A DNA stretch of 64,000 nt from Symbiodinium kawagutii. Lineage: Eukaryota > Sar > Dinophyceae > Suessiales > Symbiodiniaceae. Of the stretch, positions 1 through 9,998 are shown piece by piece. A model generated the notes under the pieces. The model was given only the letters and a program-made list of their open reading frames with translations, was not told the origin of the DNA and ran no database searches. Position 1 is the stretch's first letter; each line of letters begins with the position of its first letter. A program made the translations under genes and the position numbers. The DNA is taken from assembly GCA_009767595.1 (NCBI GenBank), contig VSDK01016836.1, positions 381,908 to 445,907 on the forward strand, in the 5' to 3' direction.

Positions 1-36
1 ATGTGGGGGTTCCCTCATTTTGAGAAGCACACATGT
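1..36. mobile_element. Foldback family A, right end (cut by window edge)
   Basis: The segment matches the right half of the family A element: GGGGTTCCCT, then TTTTGAGAAGCACACAT. The left half lies outside the window. Confidence 0.6.
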
Positions 37-334
37 TTTACTAGTGGGTGCATGGTGCAACCAATTGGTAACAATTAATCAGCAGGTGAGTGATTACTGG
101 TAGAACCACTGGGTGAGTGATAGATGGTTTAACCCCAATCTTTAGGGGCGTTGTAACTATCAGTGGTAGTATTCTTTTTTAACGCCTTTCAAAAATAAAT
201 TGAAATATTACTAAAATTTGCTTGATCAAGGATCCTTTCATTCCGAAACGCTCATGGTTCCAGAATCCTAATAGTAGAAGAGCCCAGGCTATCCCATGCT
301 GATGATTTTGTAGTATAGGAGGATTGAGTCCATT

Positions 335-643
335 TTGGCACAGATAGCTTCTAAATTGATTTCAAATTTCAATTTGCCACTGCCACAACCAACAAAATGC
401 AATAAAAGAAAAAACCTAGTTTTGTTATTAAACCAATTTTTTTTGGTCATAGGAGGAAGGAATCAACATCAGTGCATCTACCAAGATCACGCCGCTTTGC
501 GACCTGTATGTAATGTTGGTGGTGGCACATTCTCGTGCTTTGGGCGGATAGCAATGGAAACAGGGGAGATCATGAGAGAGGTTGCGTCAACCTCTAGCCG
601 AACAGGTCTGAACAAATGGACAGCCATGTTGGTTATACCGTAG
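335..643 (+). CDS. Possible exon, unknown product
   Basis: A non-repetitive stretch at about 470-640 is open in a frame ending at 643 (ends GLNKWTAMLVIP). A second + frame is open over 470-555. No domain is recognised and no splice pair is convincing. Chance openness is a real alternative. Confidence 0.2.
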   Translation: MAQIASKLISNFNLPLPQPTKCNKRKNLVLLLNQFFLVIGGRNQHQCIYQDHAALRPVCNVGGGTFSCFGRIAMETGEIMREVASTSSRTGLNKWTAMLVIP

Positions 644-1100
644 CCTGTAGTAGAACAAGCCATCTAATTGTATGTGTTTTTGGTTTGAGCAAGAAACATC
701 ACTCATCACTCAGGCACAAGAAAAAAAGCATTTGATCCATTGTTTTCTCTGAAACATGTCTTCGAGGATGATTTATGCATAGCATACTGTACCCCAAAAT
801 GAATAGGAACCCGTAATCACATAGGAGGGTGGCAAATACAAGGGATAGTCGCACAGCCATTGAAAGGGCGGCCGCTATCATCCGTTATTCACCATCAATT
901 ATCAACCATCAATTAATCAATTACCATTACTGTAGTGATAAGCTGATTTCCCATTAATTGATCCTTAATGACCATGTACTCATGATTTTAAACTAAACCA
1001 CCATTAAAGGTTGACCAATGGTCATTTACTGTTATTGACCATCAGTTCACCATTGAATCACCATTGATGAACCATTGATTGACCATCATTTGCCATTACT

Positions 1101-1189
1101 GGCTGGTGGTTTTGAAAATATATTATTTTCCCTAGTAATTATGAAGGTTGGTTTACTAATATATTTCATAGGGGGTTGAAACACCACCC
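1101..1189. mobile_element. Foldback family C, copy 1
   Basis: Left end GGCTGGTGGTTTTGAAAA, internal TATTTTCCCTAGTAATTAT, right end CATAGGGGGTTGAAACACCACC. The GGTGGTTT/AAACACCACC ends form an imperfect terminal inverted repeat. It ends 11 bases before the ATG at 1201. Confidence 0.75.
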
Positions 1190-1200
1190 ATGAATTCACC

Positions 1201-1335
1201 ATGAATCTGGATCGACCCGTTACCCCAATTTCACTGCTGAGGAACGAAGCGTTGAAAACGGAGCTGAAACTGCGCCATGGCCAGGAACACCAACAGCTGC
1301 CACCCAAAAAAAATCCAGTGATGGGGTTGGACTAA
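1201..1335 (+). CDS. Candidate exon with start codon, coiled-coil-like
   Basis: The frame opens with ATG at 1201, just after foldback C1, and stops at 1333-1335 (44 residues). It starts MNLDRPVTPISLLRNEALKT and continues ELKLRHGQEHQQLP, a charged run with leucine spacing as in a coiled coil. Product unknown. It could be a first exon or an internal exon ending before the A-rich run near 1306. The two longer minus-strand frames here have less regular composition. Confidence 0.4.
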   Translation: MNLDRPVTPISLLRNEALKTELKLRHGQEHQQLPPKKNPVMGLD

Positions 1336-1659
1336 ATCACCCCGGGTAGCGTATCCCCTGTTGTTGAAGTTGGGTTTTAACCCAAGTTCAAGGGCGTTTG
1401 TTGAAGAGGAATTTGCTGAGTGATGTTGAGTGAACATCTTCAGCACATGGGTGTTTCTCAAAATAAGGCTACCCCTTCCATCATCCTTTATATTAAACAT
1501 TTATAGTAATACATTGCCATCCATTTCCAGGGTTGGCCAAAACAGTGTTTCTTCAATAGTTTGCAAAGCCAAAGATTCAAAGCTTGGGCTTCAAGAATGA
1601 ACCTTGATTTCAAGAAATTGCCCGCTACTTTCTGTTGAACACTTATCATGAATTTGCTA

Positions 1660-1718
<59 letters not shown>
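1660..1718. repeat. (CAT)n microsatellite
   Basis: About 19 uninterrupted CAT triplets. Confidence 0.95.
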
Positions 1719-1844
1719 ACCTCGTTTTCATCACCACTGCCATCATCATCACCATTGACATAATCGTGGCCACCAGCACCATCATCAGCAACACCAGCTT
1801 TCACCATCATCATCACAATCTGCACCGTCGTCTTTGCAGTGCTG

Positions 1845-1880
<36 letters not shown>

Positions 1881-1884
1881 CCAC

Positions 1885-1960
<76 letters not shown>
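1845..1960. repeat. (CAT)n microsatellite
   Basis: About 38 CAT triplets with one CACCAC interruption near 1880. The poly-Ser, poly-Ile and poly-Met frames across it are repeat artefacts. Confidence 0.95.
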
Positions 1961-2095
1961 GCGGCTCTCCTCCGCAATAAAATCTTTTGATCGCCCACAT
2001 CATAATCATCATCCTCATTGTTCTCAAAAACTCCGTATACGCTCAATGTACACTCATGATCGTCCGCATCGTTGTCATTGTCGTGGTTGCGCTGG

Positions 2096-2435
2096 AAAAC
2101 CAATCCAGGTCCTGGATTGGTTTTTTGGCGGTCCCCCAGAGGCGACCATCACAAAATTACTTTGCAACGCAAACATATTCATTGCTTATCGGTCGTCGCG
2201 GAATAAACGTATTTATCGCTAGTCCGGCCCATGCCTTATGCAAAATGGTTCTTTGATGGTCCCCTCTTGGGGGACCACCAAAAAACCAATCCAGGACCTG
2301 AACTGGTTTTTTGGTGGTCCCCTCAGAGGGGACCATCAAAAAACCATTTTGCATCGGGCATTTGGACGCAAACTGGTTTTGTGATGGTCCCCTCAGAGGG
2401 GACCATCAAAAAACCATTTTGCATCGGGCATTTCA
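2096..2435. repeat. Cluster of nested hairpins (GGTCCCCTCAGAGGGGACC type)
   Basis: Four palindromes lie in tandem. 2097-2124 is AAACCAATCCAGG facing its complement. 2245-2290 carries GGTCCCCTCTTGGGGGACC. 2307-2347 and 2376-2420 carry GGTCCCCTCAGAGGGGACC between GGTTTT and AAAACC arms. The last two are followed by the same CATTTTGCATCGGGCATTT. No gene is seen. Confidence 0.85.
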
Positions 2436-2599
2436 GCTGAATTTCGGGCGGACTCTACTTCGGTATCGCGTGCCTAGTTATCTACTTATAAGTTACTGTA
2501 CTTATTTCTACTTATTTCAAGTACTTTTAATATAAATAAGTAAATATCCCTGCAATCTATCTTCCTAGAAAATTTTCATTGAATACAAACCTACTTGGC

Positions 2600-2741
2600 C
2601 GGCCGCCACCGGGCGGCATCCTATTGGCATCGCTCCTAACCTGTGCTCAACCAGATAAAAGCATAAACACGAAATACAGACCTTTTGGGGATTGGCTCTG
2701 TGAAATGTCACAATGGCCAGCCTTGGAACAGATTTATGACA
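2600..2741. repeat. 142-bp direct repeat, copy 1
   Basis: Identical by eye to 2798-2939 (offset 198). It opens with the hairpin CCGCCACCGGGCGG and ends GATTTATGACA. No protein is recognised in it. Confidence 0.9.
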
Positions 2742-2797
2742 GCCGCCACTGGGCGGTCGGTCGGCCGGAACCGGGCGGTCGGCCGCCACCGCGCGGT
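2742..2797. repeat. GC-rich hairpin array between direct repeats
   Basis: The 56 bases hold near-copies of a CCGCC-loop-GGGCGG hairpin (CCGCCACTGGGCGG, CCGGAACCGGGCGG, CCGCCACCGCGCGG). With those opening the flanking repeats there are five in about 215 bases. The surroundings are AT-rich. Confidence 0.8.
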
Positions 2798-2939
2798 CGG
2801 CCGCCACCGGGCGGCATCCTATTGGCATCGCTCCTAACCTGTGCTCAACCAGATAAAAGCATAAACACGAAATACAGACCTTTTGGGGATTGGCTCTGTG
2901 AAATGTCACAATGGCCAGCCTTGGAACAGATTTATGACA
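2798..2939. repeat. 142-bp direct repeat, copy 2
   Basis: Second copy of 2600-2741. A short decayed third piece follows at about 2963-2991 (GGCTTTGTGAAATGTCA against GGCTCTGTGAAATGTCA). Confidence 0.9.
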
Positions 2940-3047
2940 CAAAGGTCAGAGGTGTGCAGGAATTGGCTTTGTGAAATGTCAAAACGGCCAACCATGATTT
3001 CTTGGGGTTCCCTATTTCAAGACACCCCCACATCATGAGTTTGATTT

Positions 3048-3293
3048 GTGAGAAAATACAGCACTCATGTGGCTAGGTTGCAACTCACGTACTCAAGATG
3101 CCACAAAAGGAAGGTGCTGCCCTTGCGATGGCGGTTGCCGGTGTTGCGTTGTCAGCGGTATCCGGCAATGGTTGACAGCAAGTTGACAATGGCTGATCTC
3201 GAACCAGGGGTGGTGTCTTGGTCAACCCTCAAATCCCAGAAATGTGGGGGGAAATCAGGCCGAAACTTTTATAATTGGTGGTTAAGACTATGA
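3048..3293 (+). CDS. Possible exon, unknown product
   Basis: Non-repetitive sequence at about 3060-3240 is open in two + frames. One ends ADLEPGVVSWSTLKSQ. The other holds the short MPQKEGAALAMAVAGVALSA. No domain is recognised and the frame cannot be chosen. Confidence 0.25.
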   Translation: MRKYSTHVARLQLTYSRCHKRKVLPLRWRLPVLRCQRYPAMVDSKLTMADLEPGVVSWSTLKSQKCGGKSGRNFYNWWLRL

Positions 3294-3529
3294 TATTCTT
3301 CAGATTTTTCCATCAACCATCCCAGTGATCAAAGTCATGGTCACTCTCGAGTTAGCCACACGCAACCATGAGCAACAATGAATTCATGCAGCAGACCAAC
3401 ACTCTCGAGCACGTTGGAGGTGTTCCTTTTTTTGAGCTGCCGCAAGTGATGCAATGAATTCCACTCAATTCGACAGATCGAAATTATAGATTAATTACAA
3501 CTAATTAGATGACCTCAGAATCCTTGATA

Positions 3530-3631
3530 TGGGTGTTTCTCAAAATAGGGGTACCCCCAAATCATCCATTTTAAGCCATCTATAGTAATAAACCAACCAT
3601 TTTTTGGGCTCCCATTTTGAGAAACCACTAT
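3530..3631. mobile_element. Foldback family A, copy 2
   Basis: Left end GGGTGTTTCTCAAAATAGGG, interior AATAAACCAACCATTTTTTG, right end CCCATTTTGAGAAACCAC. Flanks GATAT and TATAT fit a short AT-rich target duplication. The uninterrupted interior CATCTATAGTAATAAACC serves as the empty-site reference for the nested insertion at 17.6 kb. Confidence 0.9.
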
Positions 3632-3670
3632 ATATTACAGCTACTAATATGACCTTAGAAACCTCACGCA

Positions 3671-3859
3671 GGACTTCCCGCTCGCAGGGACCCATCCTGT
3701 AGCAACCCACCCATCCCCTCCCAACGAAGGGACCCCGAACCTGCCCGGGCCGTGCCTCCAGGAGTCCAAAGATTTGACGCAGGTGGGGAGACACTCCCCG
3801 GGGTGGCCATCCAAGGGGAGATACCCTCCGTGTTAGTTCATCGTCCCTTGCGGAGAAGG
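3671..3859 (+). CDS. GC-rich exon island, strand uncertain
   Basis: The island is open throughout on + between an AG|G acceptor (CCTCACGCAG) and a possible GTGTAA donor, with residues such as PPGVQRFDAGGETLPGVAI. The opposite strand is also open over 3660-3880, contains HLRQIFGLLEARPGQVRGPF, and ends at a GAG|GTTTCT donor. It is very likely coding on one strand or the other; product unknown. Confidence 0.35.
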
Positions 3860-4170
3860 TGTAACCAGCCTGGAGTAGATTAGAAAACCATGTGTTTTTT
3901 TCACATGATATGTTTTTTTCACATTTGGAGTAGATTAGAAAAATGTCATATGAATTTTCAATGAATATCCATCCCCAATCGTCAAAAATATGGTTTGAAC
4001 ATTGAATATGAGGGGATATTCGATCCACTCCAGGATGGTTATGTATTCATACATAATGGGCTCCCCTCCTGCAAACAGCGGAAGACCCTACCGGATGGTG
4101 ATTGGAAGATCAGGCTCCTCCTGTAGCCAATTTGGAGGATCTAAGACTGAGGTGCAGGGGAATTCATTCA

Positions 4171-4292
4171 TATGGCTATGGGTCAAGCAGTTCACCAACC
4201 AACTCATGGGGGATAAGAGCCAATAATAATAGAACAAACAATGGTTAATGATGGGGGAACCAGATGTACAGGGTTTTGACCTACAGCCATAT
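4171..4292. mobile_element. Foldback family B, copy 1
   Basis: Ends GGCTATGGGTCAAGCAG and GGGTTTTGACCTACAGCC form the terminal inverted repeat; the interior carries AACAATGGTTAATGATGG. ATAT is present on both sides as a target duplication. Confidence 0.9.
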
Positions 4293-4449
4293 GATTCATT
4301 GAGCATTTTCCTCTCAGGATTTCTCGCTCGACATATGTTATTGACAATGGTGGGTCAGCACCATATATCACCAGAAATGAGTGACCATCCCAACAAAACC
4401 TATTCTCTTCACAGGGTGTTCACCAGGGGGCCCTTGACCCACAAGATGA

Positions 4450-4605
4450 ACCATCCTGAAGCAACTTACACAAACCAAGCGGCGGTGCCTTGCAGCCTTG
4501 CTGGTGCAAGTTTGGGTAGTTGCTCCAGCGCATGGAGCTTGCGATTCCGGTGAACGGCCGCTGCTCCATTCCATCCTGAACCAACTTACTTGCTGGAATC
4601 AGTAA
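4450..4605 (+). CDS. Candidate exon, unknown product
   Basis: Open from 4450 to the TAA at 4603-4605. It contains KRRCLAALLVQVWVVAPAHG, then ACDSGERPLLHSIL. A GTGAAC donor after CGATTCCG (4549|4550) would end an exon. CCATCCTGAA-CAACTTAC occurs twice (4451 and 4571), so part of the sequence is an internal duplication. No domain is recognised. Confidence 0.4.
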   Translation, partial: TILKQLTQTKRRCLAALLVQVWVVAPAHGACDSGERPLLHSILNQLTCWNQ

Positions 4606-4721
4606 AACACTACTGGTTACTTACTGAACCATGTAAACATCATCCGAGTTAGCTGGTGTAAGCAGCCTAAAGATTATTTTTTTCGATCCGAAAGTCGGAT
4701 TGCAAGTAGAGTACTTCTAAT

Positions 4722-4949
4722 TTGCAAGCATTTACATCAATATACACATGGATACTTGATATCATATCTACAATATATAGAAATATGAGCCGATGTTCGC
4801 ACGCAAGGAGTCACATAGCCATGTGGCCATGCCATCATGGGACTCACCAGCGGCCGACATCTCAGGTGCGATGGCTCCTGGCTAAGCATGGCTGGCAACT
4901 TCCTGTAGGTGGATCGGTTCCGCATGGCGAGCCGTGGAGGATGGGTTGA
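4722..4949 (+). CDS. Possible exon, unknown product
   Basis: Within this open frame the segment CAG|GTGCGATGGCTC...CTTCCT|GTAGGT (about 4866-4911) has acceptor and donor signals and reads VRWLLAKHGWQLP. The complementary strand is also open. Confidence 0.25.
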   Translation: MQAFTSIYTWILDIISTIYRNMSRCSHARSHIAMWPCHHGTHQRPTSQVRWLLAKHGWQLPVGGSVPHGEPWRMG

Positions 4950-5061
4950 AGCCAAAGAGTTTAGGGCAGATGGGCCAGCAAGTGTTTGGAATGTGATCGC
5001 TCAGATTGGTATAGTTTGCACATGAATATGTAGAAATGTACTTTGAATAAATAAACAAACA

Positions 5062-5184
5062 TATATATATATATGTATACGACATATAGTATAGAAAGAA
5101 TGCATATGTACATGCACCATGCACGCACACGCACACACACACACACATGTGTGTCATATATATATATATATACATATATCTATA
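5062..5184. repeat. TA/CA microsatellite tract
   Basis: Runs of ATATAT, GCACACACACAC and ATATATATAT. Confidence 0.8.
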
Positions 5185-5340
5185 TTTATTTACAATTTTT
5201 ACACATATCTTCCTGTTGCGGTATAATATGTATGACTATCGTGTTTTGCTAAAGACACGAGATACTGCAAACGTGCACCACCTTGAACTCGGGCAAGGGT
5301 ATGGAATGCAGACCAAAACCAGTAGAAAGGAAGGATAAGT

Positions 5341-5733
5341 TCATTTATCACATCCGGCAACGGCTTTTAAAGCCAAGGCGATATGTGATATTTGCATTTT
5401 TGGATAAGCAAGGACACCTATGACATCCGTGAAACAGAACCGAAAAAAAAACATGTAAGCAACTGGCCGACAGAACTCTGAGACAATGCATGGATTGCCA
5501 AACCTCCAAAATGGCTGGTTTGCATGCAATAATAGCACCACTGTCAGATGGTTGGTGGGTATCCATTGTGAGAACTGCCATTCAGTGAGGAAAGATAGCC
5601 TTTGGTAAACTAAGCTGTTTGCGTGGAAACTCAAGACTTTTGTCTTGAGCTGGTTTTCCGACAGAAACTCAAGACTTTTGTCTTCCAGGTTAGTTTGCCA
5701 GAGAGGAATCATTGCTTCACTGTGCTCAATCAT
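5341..5733 (-). CDS. Long open frame, doubtful gene
   Basis: 130 codons are open on the minus strand, starting MIEHSEAMIPLWQTNLEDKS. AACTCAAGACTTTTGTCTT occurs twice inside (about 5630 and 5667), and 5686-5706 resembles the end of foldback family D. No domain is recognised. It may be chance openness in decayed repeats. Confidence 0.2.
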   Translation of the reverse strand: MIEHSEAMIPLWQTNLEDKSLEFLSENQLKTKVLSFHANSLVYQRLSFLTEWQFSQWIPTNHLTVVLLLHANQPFWRFGNPCIVSEFCRPVAYMFFFRFCFTDVIGVLAYPKMQISHIALALKAVAGCDK

Positions 5734-5739
5734 TGCTTG

Positions 5740-6370
5740 TTCCCTAGGTCCCTATGATTAACCATATGAGTAGATGCTTAACCATTATTGTTGGTGATTT
5801 TCGCCTATGAATCATTATAATCCCTCAATCATTGCTTCACCGCTTGTTCCCTGACTCCCCATAAAAAAGTTGTTTAACCATTATAATTATTGTTTGGCTC
5901 AGTGCATCTGGATTGTACGGTTGGATGAACCCTGGCATCACCATAGCAGTACCAAGGTCGGCGGCTTTTAACTGCACCAGTCTACTAGGGATGCGTTGTC
6001 AAGCAGAAGCAACGTCTGAAGGTGGCTCAGAATAATGAACAGTGACATATATAATGACCAACAATGGAAAAAAAGATGATAATGATTAACAATGGTTGAT
6101 AATGGTTAATGATGACCAATCACGACTTATGATGGTTCACACCAGTTCATAGTGACATATAATGGGAAATTAATGATTACGGTGGCTCAGATTCTGAATT
6201 CACTGTTTGGCACTGGGGAGACTATTTTAGTATACAATAAGCATGCTGTAAGAAGATAGCCTTCATAGGCGCAAGCGGGGCCCATGACATGTAGATACCA
6301 CATACATCTCTGATCATATTTGACTGCCATCGACAATGACAAGCACAACCGGCATGGTGCAAAATGGTAT
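5740..6370. other. No gene seen; decayed AACCAT/ATGG repeats
   Basis: Degenerate words such as AACCATTATTGTTGGTGATT and AATGATTAACAATGGTTGA dominate. No element with both ends and no convincing coding stretch is seen, although a minus-strand frame is open over 6187-6495. Confidence 0.5.
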
Positions 6371-6379
6371 TTCACTACC

Positions 6380-6490
6380 CTTGGGATGCTTGATCCTTGC
6401 CTTCCAGACCTGCAGGCGGCGAGACAATGGACACAGCAGAGCAGGCGAGTGCGGAGGGATTTGTCAACGGCTGGATCTAAGTTGATATGA
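6380..6490 (+). CDS. Candidate exon, unknown product
   Basis: Open from 6380 to the TGA at 6488-6490. It reads LGMLDPCLPDLQAARQWTQQ, then SRRVRRDLSTAGSKLI, with charged and polar spacing. A foldback A piece begins directly downstream. The minus strand is also open. Confidence 0.3.
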   Translation, partial: LGMLDPCLPDLQAARQWTQQSRRVRRDLSTAGSKLI

Positions 6491-6500
6491 ACCATGACGA

Positions 6501-6570
6501 TTTATTACCTGTAAATGGTTTCTATGGGATGATTTGGGGGTACCCCTAGCTATTGAGAAACCCCCATAAT
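6501..6570. mobile_element. Foldback family A, copy 3 (left end missing)
   Basis: Interior TTTATTACCTGTAAATGG, then GATGATTTGGGGGTACCCC and right end TTGAGAAACCCCCAT. Confidence 0.7.
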
Positions 6571-6573
6571 TAT

Positions 6574-6677
6574 ATGGTGGTTTCTCAAAATAGGGAGCCC
6601 AAAAAATGGTGGGTTTAATACTATAAATCGTTAATATGGATGATTTGGGGGGTACCCTATTTGAGAAACCACCATAT
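6574..6677. mobile_element. Foldback family A, copy 4
   Basis: GGTGGTTTCTCAAAATAGGG to TTTGAGAAACCACC, with ATAT on both sides. Confidence 0.9.
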
Positions 6678-6689
6678 GAGCCATGGCTG

Positions 6690-7610
6690 TTGATAACTCA
6701 ACTAGAGAAAGTCATGGTTAACAACTCATTATGGTGGACGAATGATTATGAACTAGTTATCATCATCATGATCACTAATGAGCGATGACTCTTGATTGCT
6801 ACTGGTTTGCTAATGGTTATCTAGGTAAGAATCAGAATCAACTAATTCATCACTATTGATCATAATGATTATCATAAGTAATGATTAATTAGCTGAATCG
6901 ATAAGAATCTAGGATCATTGATAAACTCAAAGCCATTAACGAATGACGAATGGTTGACGAAGGATTCTGAAACATGATCAGCCATCATGAATCATCATGC
7001 ACCCTCATGAGGCATCATTACGAAGCCTCAACCATCGTTACTAGCCCCACATCATTTAACTTATTCAACTATCACTTGATATGATACAAACATATAGATC
7101 AACCATTATGAGTTGACGATTTTGAGGCGAGCAGATTAAGCGGGGCTGAAAGGGTATCCTAAGTTTCAACGGAAACTTACAAAATTTGATGCTTCTTTAC
7201 AGCCAAATATCCACAGCTCCGTTCTTGACTGTGGTTCCCCTCGTTCTCTGTTCTGGAGACAAAACCAAGGAGTATCAAGAAGACTAGAGATGTAACCAAC
7301 TCGATGTCAAGATCCGAGTGAATAATGACAATTTACTTTCTTATGATGATACCGTGGCTACTAAACGCATTTTAGCTACTCTTCACCACCTGACGCTTAA
7401 ACATTTATCAACCATTGTGAGTCAGACTGACGTAATTTCAATCATGGCACATTTATGTGACCAAACATAGCTTGTGGATGTAACGAAAGACGGCGAACCC
7501 AAGCCATGGAGCGCTGCTGCAAGGTTTCATGACCAGTTTTCTATGGTGATTGGATTCAGCCAACAATGGGAGATCCATATTGAAAATCAGCCCTCTATAT
7601 TTCATAATAA
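6690..7610. other. No gene seen; low-complexity background
   Basis: Degenerate ATCATTA/AATGATTA words to about 7120, then non-repetitive AT-rich sequence without a convincing open frame. Confidence 0.5.
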
Positions 7611-7620
7611 ATCACCACCT

Positions 7621-7741
7621 ACAACGTGGGCCCCTGGTTAGGAATTTATTAATAAGCCATATAACTTTAGTTATATCTACCATAACTGGTAATTACCCTA
7701 GTTATAAGCCAACTTAGCTAACTAAGAGGGCCCACCTTGTA
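7621..7741. mobile_element. Foldback family F, copy 1
   Basis: Ends ACAACGTGGGCCCCTGGTTA and TAGCTAACTAAGAGGGCCCA-CCTTGT, interior AATAAGCCATATAACT and TACCCTAGTTATAAGCC. It matches copies at 31.3 and 55.1 kb along its whole length. Confidence 0.85.
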
Positions 7742-7885
7742 TGTATGGTCAAACTTATTGTGGTTTATCGCGAGCCGGATCGGTTGTTTGGATGACATAC
7801 AGTGCTGGTTGGCCAGTTGGCAGAACTGTTTCAGATGGTAAATTCTGGGTCATGACAAGTGCCAAAATGAGAAAACTCCCGGCAG

Positions 7886-7963
7886 GTGACATCTGTCTTA
7901 TCAGAGATTCTGCAGGGGCAGCAGGAGACGGTGAGCAAGGGGGGCCTGCAGGCAGAAGAGTGA
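7886..7963 (+). CDS. Candidate exon, coiled-coil-like
   Basis: After GGCAG|GTGACATC (AG|G acceptor) the frame reads VTSVLSEILQGQQETVSKGG, then LQAEE, with a stop at 7961. A possible GC donor lies at CTGCAG|GCAGAA. The composition fits a coiled coil. A longer frame (7741-7995) overlaps it and is the main alternative. Confidence 0.35.
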   Translation: MTSVLSEILQGQQETVSKGGLQAEE

Positions 7964-8224
7964 GACAGGCCGAGCCTAAATGCCTTTGTCGATAGATGGG
8001 TCTGGCCATCTATGAATGGTGGATTCTCCGTTTCTGGATTGGTTTCACCTTAATAGCAATAGTTTTGTACTGCCCTTGTTTCTAGCTCCACTTTCGACGG
8101 TAGCTTGGTGGTTGTGAAGGGCTGGCATTTTAGAGTCGGTCCAACAACTGATATGTGGGAGTTGTACAAAAGGTCCTTGTAAGGACTTTAGTTTGCCATG
8201 ACCTTTGATCTTATGAACCTACGG

Positions 8225-8416
8225 TTCGCGAAAGTTTTTTCTCGAATTCGCTAAAGAAATTTTTTTCCTCGCAAAAATTTTTGCGAAAGTTCATTTTGTA
8301 CTGTTCTCACAGCCCATGACGGAAGAAAACAAAACATGAAGTTTATCAGGTCCTGAAAGATCAGAGTCATTTCGCGAAAGTTTCGCTAAAGTTTCGCGAA
8401 AATCATCGCGAAAGAT
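8225..8416. repeat. TTCGCGAAA/TTCGCTAAA motif cluster, part 1
   Basis: At least eight copies of TTCGC(G/T)AAA or close variants lie in 190 bases, including TCGCGAAAGTTTCGCTAAAG in tandem and TCGCAAAAATTTTTGCGA as a palindrome. Confidence 0.8.
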
Positions 8417-8643
8417 CAGGTTCTTTGTGCAGAGCCCTCCCTCCTAGATGAGATGGTCATGCTGGCCAGATCTTATATTGAAGACTGTTTGGGGAGATCC
8501 TGAGATGGACAGATGAGATGTGTGAAGAAAAGGTGAGCAAAGACTCAAGGACAAGGGACTCGTGTCCGGTCTCCAAGATAGCCAGATATTTTGAAATCGT
8601 TATTTACGCATATTTACACCATCCAAAACAAAGAGCTTTTTGG

Positions 8644-8708
8644 GCCCGCGAAAGTTAAACATGGAGTTCGCTAAAGTTTTGCTAAAGAAAACTTTTTCTC
8701 GCTAAGAT
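8644..8708. repeat. TTCGCGAAA/TTCGCTAAA motif cluster, part 2
   Basis: CCGCGAAAGTTAAA, TTCGCTAAAGTTTTGCTAAA and TCTCGCTAAG lie 230 bases after part 1. Confidence 0.75.
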
Positions 8709-8709
8709 G

Positions 8710-9245
8710 GCCGTTCCCGGAACAAGGAATTTTGGACAACACCCATGTCTGGACCAGTGCGTAGATGCGGATGACTCAGAATTCCACGGGATGTTTGGCC
8801 ACTGAAAATGACTTGCGGTCGATCTGATGCCCCTGAACTGGCAAATGATGCTGCTTGGTGTTCATCCCTTGTATCTATATATCTCTCAAGATATTTCGAC
8901 CTGACATATCTACATCATATCTTCACATGAATGACTGGTAAATATCACTACATCATTATCTACATATCCACAAATAACCTCACACAATAAGATATCGCGA
9001 CTTACTACACCTTTATTTTATATGTGATTATTTGTAAGACTTATTGATACTTGTAAGTGCCACTTACATCACTACTTGCCACTTGTCACCTGCATGCATC
9101 TCTGAAGTCACGACTTATCACTACTTACCACTTTCCAACTCTCACTTAAGTTTACCACTTGCATCACTACTTGGTCACTTGTCACTTACATGTATCTTTT
9201 GAGTCATGGCTTACCATTTTCCAATTGTCACTTCAGTATTCTATC
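8710..9245. other. No gene seen
   Basis: Degenerate CACTTATCACTACTTACCAC words from 9050 to 9240; nothing coding-like before that. Confidence 0.5.
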
Positions 9246-9252
9246 CTAAGTG

Positions 9253-9354
9253 GTCAGCAGAGCTCCTGAAACGTTGCTTGAGCTGCTCCTGGTGTGCCCA
9301 GGAGCGTCGTTGGTCCAAAGGTCTCCGCGCCTTCTACAAGCCCTTTGGACTGTG
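9253..9354 (+). CDS. Candidate exon, unknown product
   Basis: The + frame reads AELLKRCLSCSWCAQERRWS, then KGLRAFYKPFGLW, ending at a CTGTG|GTGAAG donor (9354|9355). Another + frame over the same bases (RAPETLLELLLVCPGASLVQ) stays open into the TA repeat at 9436. Frame choice rests on the donor only. Confidence 0.35.
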
Positions 9355-9435
9355 GTGAAGGGACCGGTCTCCGGCCTTTGGGGGCGCAGTAAGATGCAGT
9401 GCTCTCTGAAATTGAAGGTTTTACAATCTATATGG

Positions 9436-9520
9436 ATATATATATATATATATATCTTCGTACATGTATTTAAACATACATATGTACATGTATATATATA
9501 TATATAAATACATATGTACA
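9436..9520. repeat. TA-rich microsatellite
   Basis: Repeated ATATATATATAT and ACATATGTACAT words. Confidence 0.85.
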
Positions 9521-9935
9521 TCTATATCCAAACGGTGAGTATAATGATTAATTAATACAAGAGTTGAAGAGGGAATACACCAGGCAATGAAATTGAAGAT
9601 CTCACATGGATTCCTTTTTCCAGTAATTAGGGGATTATTATATTGATTTACAGATGTTTACAGGGGATAATCGCCAAAAGGTTAAACAACTGCCCACAGC
9701 TTTTACTAATCCACTACTTACAGTATTCATGAGCCCTTTAGCATGGGTTTCACATGGATGCCTTTTCACAACTCCATTGGTGACCATGGTTTTGTCCGCA
9801 CCGCAGTCCTAAGGATTTAGTGACCCCAAGATTGGCCATTGCTTTGTGGTAAGTCAGGGACACCATTGCCGGAACGCATGTTGACACGGATGTCTCTCAT
9901 GCACTATCAAGAACGGCAGAATTGCCCCAAAAAAA

Positions 9936-9998
9936 CTATCAAGAAATGGTTGATTGGTTTACAAGCATATTTTTCAAAGGGGTAAAACCACCAACCAG
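9936..9998. mobile_element. Foldback family C, copy 2 (right half)
   Basis: TTTACAAGCATATTTTTCAA then GGGGTAAAACCACCAACC. The left half is not recognisable. Confidence 0.65.

Noticed and set aside
320..345. Possible relict of the dinoflagellate spliced leader (CCATTTTGGC)
   Set aside because: Only ten bases match and the rest of the leader is absent; no spliced-leader gene was found in the window.
1766..2222. Poly-Ser, poly-Ile and poly-Met ORFs
   Set aside because: Translations of the (CAT)n microsatellite.
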